Part shown: in pieces, positions 59,452 through 64,000 of the stretch
Position numbering within the stretch: the first letter of the stretch is position 1
How the letters are laid out: each line of letters opens with the position of its first letter
Source: an uncultured Muribaculaceae bacterium
Lineage (GTDB): Bacteria > Bacteroidota > Bacteroidia > Bacteroidales > Muribaculaceae
Direction of reading: 5' to 3'
Assembly (NCBI GenBank): GCA_934667475.1
Contig: CAKUMB010000004.1
Span: 62,001-126,000 of the forward strand
DNA: 64,000 bases
Notes under the pieces: generated by a model
What the model was told of the DNA's origin: nothing
The model's database searches: none
Seen by the model: the letters and a program-made list of their open reading frames with translations, nothing else
Made by a program: the position numbers and the translations under genes

Positions 59452-61581
59452 CTACTTCTTGGCGAAGAGCGACATTGCAAAGCCGCCGCCCCGCGCCTCC
59501 TTAATCTTTATCACGTCGCCTTTTTTCACCATGCGCTTCTTAATGGTGTAAGACTTCGGATTTTTCTCGTAGTCGGCGTTTTTGCCGTCGCTGTAGATGG
59601 TGCACTCATACTTCTTGTCGCTGTCGAGGAAGTCGAATTTCACCGTGGCCTCATGGCCGTGGGCGTCGCATTTGCCTCCCACAAACCAGTCGTCCTTGCC
59701 CTTGGCCTTGCGCGCCACAGTGATGTAGCGTGCGGGCTCGGCCTCGAGGTAGTGCGACTCGTCCCAGTCAACGGCCACGTCGCGGATAAACTGGAATGCG
59801 TCGTCGTATTTCTTGTAGTTGTCGGGCAGGTCGGCGGCCATTTGCAGCGGGCTGTACATGGTCAGGTACAGCGCCAGCTGGCCCACCAGTGTGGTGTGCA
59901 CGTAGTTCTTGTTCTTGCTCCACGTCCACAACTGCGTTTCCAGTATGCCGGGGGTGTAGTCCATGGGGCCGCCCTGCAGGCGCGTGAAGGGCAGAATCAC
60001 GGTGTGGTAGGGCTCGCTGCCGCCGAATGCCTCATATTCGGTGCCGCGCGCACTTTCGTTGCCCACCAGGTTGGGCCATGTGCGGCAAAGTCCTGTGGGG
60101 CGTGTGGCCTCGTGGGCGTTGACCATGATGTGGTGCTTTGCGGCCTCGGTCACGCAATACAGGTAGTGGTTGTTCATCGTCTGGCTGTAGTGGTGCTCGC
60201 CGCGCGGAATCATGTCGCCCACATAGCCGCTCTTCACGGCGTCGTAGCCATACTGGTTCATCAGCGTGTAGGCCTTCTCGAGGTAGCGCTCATAGTTCAT
60301 CACCGAGGCCGATGTCTCGTGGTGCATCATCAGCTTCACGCCCTTGCTGTGGGCATATTCGTTGAGGGCCTTTATGTCGAAGTCGGGGTAGGGGGTGAGG
60401 AAGTCAAACACGTCGAACTTCGACTTGCCGCTCCAGTCTTCCCAGCCTTCGTTCCAGCCTTCCACCAGCACCTGGTCGAGGCCGTTGGCGGCGGCAAAGT
60501 CGATGTATTTGCGCACCTCCTCGTTGGTGGCTCCGTGGCGGCCGTTGGGTTTGGTCTTGGTGTAGTCGGTCACGCCCAGGCGCACCGACGGCAGGTCGTC
60601 GGTGTAGCGCCACGTCTTGTTGCGCGTAATCATCTCCCACCACACGCCGCAGTATTTTGTGGGGTGAATCCACGATGTGTCCTCAATTTTGCAAGGCTCG
60701 TTGAGGTTGAGTATCAGGTTCGACGCCAGCATATCGCGCGCGTCGTCGCTCACTATCACCGTGCGCCACGGGGTGTTGCACGGCGTCTGCATATAGCCCT
60801 TGAGGCCCTCGGCGTCGGGTGTGAGCCACGACTCCAGCACCATGTTCTTGTCGTCGAGGTTGAGGTGCATGGTGGGGTAGTTGACGCACGCTGCCTCGTG
60901 GATGTTGATATACAGGCCGTCGGCGCTCTTCAGCTGCAGCGATGTCTGCACGCCTGTGGGCGAGAACTGTGTTTGTGAGGCGTTGTGGCTGATGGCGGCC
61001 TTCATCTTGCCCCTGATTTCCGACAGGCGCGACTCCACCGTTTCATATTCCTGCGTGTCGTAGTCGCCGGGCAGCCACCACGCCGTGTGGTCGCCGGCCA
61101 TGGCAAACTGCGTGTGCTCCTCTTTTATTACAAAGTAGTTTAGCGACTTTTGCTGCGGAAACTCGTAGCGCAGTCCCATGCCGTCGTCGTACACGCGGAA
61201 TCGGATGATGATGTTGCGCTTCGAAGCGGGTTGGTTGAGTTCCACCGCAAGCTCGTTGTAGTGGTTTCTGATGGTTGAGCTTTCGCCCCACACGGGTTTC
61301 CACGTTTCGTCGAATGTGCTCGTCTTAGTGTCTTTAATCACAAAGCCGTCCATCAGGTCGGTCTCCTTCTTCTTTTTGCTGGCGTGCTTGTTTTTGTCAA
61401 GCTCCAGACCCAGGTGGCTTGGCTTCACCACCTCGCGCTGTTTGAACTTTAGTTCGTAAGTCGGCCGGCCTTCGACAAGTGAGAAACTCAGGGCCACATT
61501 GCCGTTTGGCGATGTCACGGTCTGCCCTGTGGCGAGCAGTGGCAGCATCACCGCGAATGTTTGCATTAAGTTTTTAATCAT
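59452..61581 (-). CDS. Glycoside hydrolase family 97 alpha-glucosidase (SusB-like)
   Basis: A 709-residue enzyme with an N-terminal signal peptide (MIKNLMQTFAVMLPLLATGQ), so it is periplasmic or exported. It resembles Bacteroides SusB, an inverting, calcium-dependent alpha-glucosidase that releases glucose from starch oligosaccharides. The catalytic glutamates match by position and context: Glu422 in His-His-Glu-Thr-Ser, Glu491 in Asn-Ala-His-Glu-Ala, and Glu515 in Arg-Gly-Thr-Glu, each 17 residues before the SusB numbers as I recall them (439, 508, 532). An N-terminal beta-sandwich of GH97 precedes the barrel. Met6 is an alternative start. It lies 36 bases after malQ, so the two are likely co-transcribed. 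Confidence 0.9.
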   Translation of the reverse strand: MIKNLMQTFAVMLPLLATGQTVTSPNGNVALSFSLVEGRPTYELKFKQREVVKPSHLGLELDKNKHASKKKKETDLMDGFVIKDTKTSTFDETWKPVWGESSTIRNHYNELAVELNQPASKRNIIIRFRVYDDGMGLRYEFPQQKSLNYFVIKEEHTQFAMAGDHTAWWLPGDYDTQEYETVESRLSEIRGKMKAAISHNASQTQFSPTGVQTSLQLKSADGLYINIHEAACVNYPTMHLNLDDKNMVLESWLTPDAEGLKGYMQTPCNTPWRTVIVSDDARDMLASNLILNLNEPCKIEDTSWIHPTKYCGVWWEMITRNKTWRYTDDLPSVRLGVTDYTKTKPNGRHGATNEEVRKYIDFAAANGLDQVLVEGWNEGWEDWSGKSKFDVFDFLTPYPDFDIKALNEYAHSKGVKLMMHHETSASVMNYERYLEKAYTLMNQYGYDAVKSGYVGDMIPRGEHHYSQTMNNHYLYCVTEAAKHHIMVNAHEATRPTGLCRTWPNLVGNESARGTEYEAFGGSEPYHTVILPFTRLQGGPMDYTPGILETQLWTWSKNKNYVHTTLVGQLALYLTMYSPLQMAADLPDNYKKYDDAFQFIRDVAVDWDESHYLEAEPARYITVARKAKGKDDWFVGGKCDAHGHEATVKFDFLDSDKKYECTIYSDGKNADYEKNPKSYTIKKRMVKKGDVIKIKEARGGGFAMSLFAKK

Positions 61582-61617
61582 ATTGCTGTATTGGGTTGAA
61601 TGGTTTGTGTACTTGGT

Positions 61618-64000
61618 TTATTGCTCGGGCGCGCGGTGGCTGTCGGCCACCATGCGCTTAATTTTTTGCGTCAGCCGGGTGTTGGCCGTCAGCTCTTCGA
61701 TGGTGAGGTGCATGCGGTAGCGCCAGTAGTGCCGCGGGTTGGCTGGCACGTTGATGCGCTCGGCGTTTGGGTTGGCGAGCCTTGCGGCCTCGTCGGTGGC
61801 CAGCCAGTCTTGCACCGACAGCAGGCACAGTGCCGATGGGCTTGCCAGGTGCCTTTCCACCACTTCCTGTGCCAGCTGTGCGGGCATTGGGTGGGGCGCG
61901 TCGCCGTTGTGGCCCAGCACCTGTGTGTAGTATCGCTGAGCGCGGTTGTGGTCTTCGTCCCACCACTGCCGCATTGTGGGCATGTCGTGGGTCGAGATTG
62001 TGCTCACCGACAGGTATGGGTTGTCATTGAGTCGGCTGAACTCTATGCCCATTTGTTTTGGCATGCTTTGAATTTCGAGGGTGAGAATCTTCAGCTCGTC
62101 CATCACCCATGGCACGCATTCGGGCACCATGCCCAGGTCTTCGGCGCAGGCCAGCATGCGTGTGCTTTGGGTGAGCATGGGCAGCTTCTTCATGGCCTCG
62201 GTGTGCCAAAACTGGTTGTGGCGGTGATAGAAGTAGTGCTCATACAGCCTGTCGAAGGCTAGCCTGTCGGCCTCGCCGAGCGACTTGTAGTAGAAGTCGC
62301 CCTGCGCGCCTATGCGGGGGTGATACAGCCCCCGGGTCGAGCGGTCGCGCACCCACAGCACATTGCTTATCAGTCTTATAAGTCCGTTTTTCATCGGGCC
62401 GTCGGGCAGGGCGTCGTCGGCTTGCCGCTGTGTGGCCAATTGTGGCTTTAGGCATAGCCGCCCGTTGCGCACTTCGGTGAAGTCGCGCTTGGCGCGGCTT
62501 GCCTCGGGGCCGAATATCTGTGTCAGAATCGGGTCGGTGATCAGTGGCTGGCACATGGCCTCGGGGTCAAACTTCAGCCCGAATCCCTCTATTTCCTCGC
62601 GCGTCATGCCCAGCGCTGGCGAGAATTGCCCCAGCAGCCCGGTGACCGAGTGCAGCGGTATCTCCCAAATGCGGAAGAATCCCAGCACGTGGTCGATGCG
62701 GTATGCGTCGAAGTATTCTGCCATTTTCTCAAAGCGGTGGCGCCACCACGGGCATCCGTCGGCCAGCATGGCCGGCCAGTTGTAGGTGGGGAAACCCCAG
62801 TTTTGCCCGTCGGTCGAGAATGCGTCGGGCGGTGCTCCGGCCTGGCCGTCCATGTTGAATAGCCCCGGCTCGATCCACGCCTCCACGCCGTTGCGGCTTA
62901 TGCCTATGGGTACGTCGCCCTTCAGCACCACACCCTTTGAGCGCGCTGTGCGGTGGGCTGCAGTGAGCTGACGGTGCAGCGTGTGCTGCACAAAGTCCCA
63001 GAAGCCGCATCCATCGTCGCTACCCTCGTCGCTTGGGCTGGGCCAGTGGGCAAAGTCGGTGCCGCCTGTGGTGTCGCGCAGGCAGCAGTAGCGCGCATAT
63101 GGCAGCAGCCAGTGGCGGTTGTCGGCCACAAACTGCCTGTAGTCATCGTCGCTCTCTATGTGGCTGCGCTCCTGTTCATACACTTCGCGCAGATATTGCG
63201 TCTTGGCCTTGTTCACAGCCACATAGTCGATTTGCGGCAATGCGTTGAGTTGCTGTTGCAGCTTGGCGTAGTGCCGGCGCCGCTTGGCGTCGGCCAGCAG
63301 TGGCAGCTGCCGCAGGTCGGCATACTGTGGGTGCAGTGCGTAGATGCTGATGCTGTTGTATGGGTATGAGTCGGTGGGTGTGTGGCTGATGGTGGTGTCG
63401 TTCACCGGCAGCAACTGAACGGCCTGCTGTCCGGTGAGGGCAACCCAGCCGACAAACGCCGCCAGGTCGCCGAAGTCGCCCACGCCAAAGCTTCCGCTGC
63501 TCTTAAGCGAAAACACCGGAACCACCGTGCCGGCAATGCGCTGCGGCTCTATGCCGCTGAATTGCGCTTCGCCCATCTCCACTCTGATGGCCGTGTAGGG
63601 GTCGGTGGGCAGGGTGCAGGTGCTGCGGTTGCTGCCCGACTCCCACACCACGCTGCCGTTGCGGCTGTCCACGGCTATGAACTTGAATTCTGCTCCGGCC
63701 AGTGCCGCCCCATCGAGGCTGGCCTGCCATGTGCATGGCAGGGTTTCGAGCATGGGCACCGCCTTGGCGGTGTTCCACGCGCCCAGTGGCTGGCAGCTTC
63801 CGGTCAGGCGCAGCGAGTGCCACGTCCTGAGCTGAGGGGCGAGCACGGCAATGGTCACTGTGCCGGGCATGGCCGATGGCATGGCTGCGTTGCGCCTGCG
63901 CCTGTTGAGGCACTCGGTGAAGGCCGATGAGCAAAGCGGGGTTAGGGCGGTGAAGTCGCGCCAGCGGTCGTGCACTTCTATCGCACCCGAGGCTTCGGCC
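61618..64000 (-). CDS. malQ: 4-alpha-glucanotransferase with CBM20 domains (partial)
   Basis: Disproportionating enzyme that transfers maltosyl units between starch oligosaccharides. The frame runs off the end of the window, so the N terminus is missing. What is seen begins within a first starch-binding CBM20 (ending with Trp-Arg-Asp-Phe), then a second CBM20-like domain (about 27-130 of the visible part), then the GH77 catalytic domain, with Arg-Ile-Asp-His-Val-Leu-Gly-Phe-Phe holding the nucleophile Asp, Glu-Asp-Leu-Gly-Met holding the acid/base Glu, and Ser-Thr-His-Asp-Met-Pro. It is upstream of the GH97 gene on the same strand. Confidence 0.92.
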   Translation of the reverse strand, partial: AEASGAIEVHDRWRDFTALTPLCSSAFTECLNRRRRNAAMPSAMPGTVTIAVLAPQLRTWHSLRLTGSCQPLGAWNTAKAVPMLETLPCTWQASLDGAALAGAEFKFIAVDSRNGSVVWESGSNRSTCTLPTDPYTAIRVEMGEAQFSGIEPQRIAGTVVPVFSLKSSGSFGVGDFGDLAAFVGWVALTGQQAVQLLPVNDTTISHTPTDSYPYNSISIYALHPQYADLRQLPLLADAKRRRHYAKLQQQLNALPQIDYVAVNKAKTQYLREVYEQERSHIESDDDYRQFVADNRHWLLPYARYCCLRDTTGGTDFAHWPSPSDEGSDDGCGFWDFVQHTLHRQLTAAHRTARSKGVVLKGDVPIGISRNGVEAWIEPGLFNMDGQAGAPPDAFSTDGQNWGFPTYNWPAMLADGCPWWRHRFEKMAEYFDAYRIDHVLGFFRIWEIPLHSVTGLLGQFSPALGMTREEIEGFGLKFDPEAMCQPLITDPILTQIFGPEASRAKRDFTEVRNGRLCLKPQLATQRQADDALPDGPMKNGLIRLISNVLWVRDRSTRGLYHPRIGAQGDFYYKSLGEADRLAFDRLYEHYFYHRHNQFWHTEAMKKLPMLTQSTRMLACAEDLGMVPECVPWVMDELKILTLEIQSMPKQMGIEFSRLNDNPYLSVSTISTHDMPTMRQWWDEDHNRAQRYYTQVLGHNGDAPHPMPAQLAQEVVERHLASPSALCLLSVQDWLATDEAARLANPNAERINVPANPRHYWRYRMHLTIEELTANTRLTQKIKRMVADSHRAPEQ

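Overview
The window is a gene-dense chromosomal segment from a member of the Bacteroidales. The GC-rich coding and the gut-type gene set suggest a Muribaculaceae-like or Prevotella-like lineage, but the genus cannot be fixed from this sequence. The evidence is Bacteroidota-type promoters (a TAnnTTTG -7 box, often with a TTTG-like -33 box about 20 nt upstream), a tmRNA whose tag ends ENNYALAA, a SusB-type GH97 alpha-glucosidase beside a CBM20-bearing MalQ, a two-subunit methylmalonyl-CoA mutase, a B12-dependent ribonucleotide reductase, an EF-G2-like paralog, and Bacteroidales families such as DUF4293, DUF4924 and a DUF4836-like lipoprotein. No insertion sequence, prophage, CRISPR array, rRNA or classical tRNA gene was recognised.

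Layout. 0.2-4.5 kb: a metallophosphoesterase remnant, an acetyltransferase, rpe, a DedA protein, a uracil-DNA glycosylase-like protein and an orphan Wza-like export lipoprotein. 4.5-12.4 kb: TrpB2, ClpB, a Dabb protein, an ABC-F ATPase and the rpsF-rpsR-rplI ribosomal operon. 12.4-19.5 kb: a nitroreductase, Dus, TrmN6 and carAB. 19.6-27.7 kb: MarC, prfA, pyrF, pgk, hemW and the EF-G2-like factor, with a tandem palindromic repeat between the last two. 27.8-33.4 kb: NrdJ, a lipoprotein and menC. 33.4-39.6 kb: a six-gene minus-strand run (Crp/Fnr regulator, DUF4924, rfbD, prfC, AmgK-RapZ fusion, MurU-like). 39.9-44.0 kb: a five-gene run (dCMP deaminase, CtpA-like protease, 5-formyl-THF cyclo-ligase, Ric-like protein, LuxR-type regulator). 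44.1-50.5 kb: TPR protein and M3 peptidase, then DUF4293 and NhaD. 50.6-57.6 kb: uvrA and both mutase subunits. 58.1-64 kb: a HigBA module, tmRNA, GH97 and a MalQ cut by the window edge.

How the genes work together. Several are parts of translation or ribosome rescue (prfA, prfC, EF-G2, ABC-F, tmRNA, S6/S18/L9, HemW aside). Pyrimidine synthesis is represented by carAB and pyrF. Energy metabolism includes pgk and the succinate/propionate mutase. GH97 and MalQ process starch oligosaccharides. AmgK and MurU are the expected pair for cell-wall amino-sugar salvage.

The points most worth a second look are the AmgK kinase fused to a RapZ-type C-terminal domain beside MurU, an ABC-F protein in which one of its two composite ATP sites has lost every key motif, an EF-G paralog whose catalytic histidine position is Met, a tandem hairpin repeat that carries the hemW promoter, and a Ric/ScdA-like protein that appears to have lost its metal ligands next to an atypical response regulator. 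Most genes otherwise belong to well-known families; no wholly new multi-gene system is evident.
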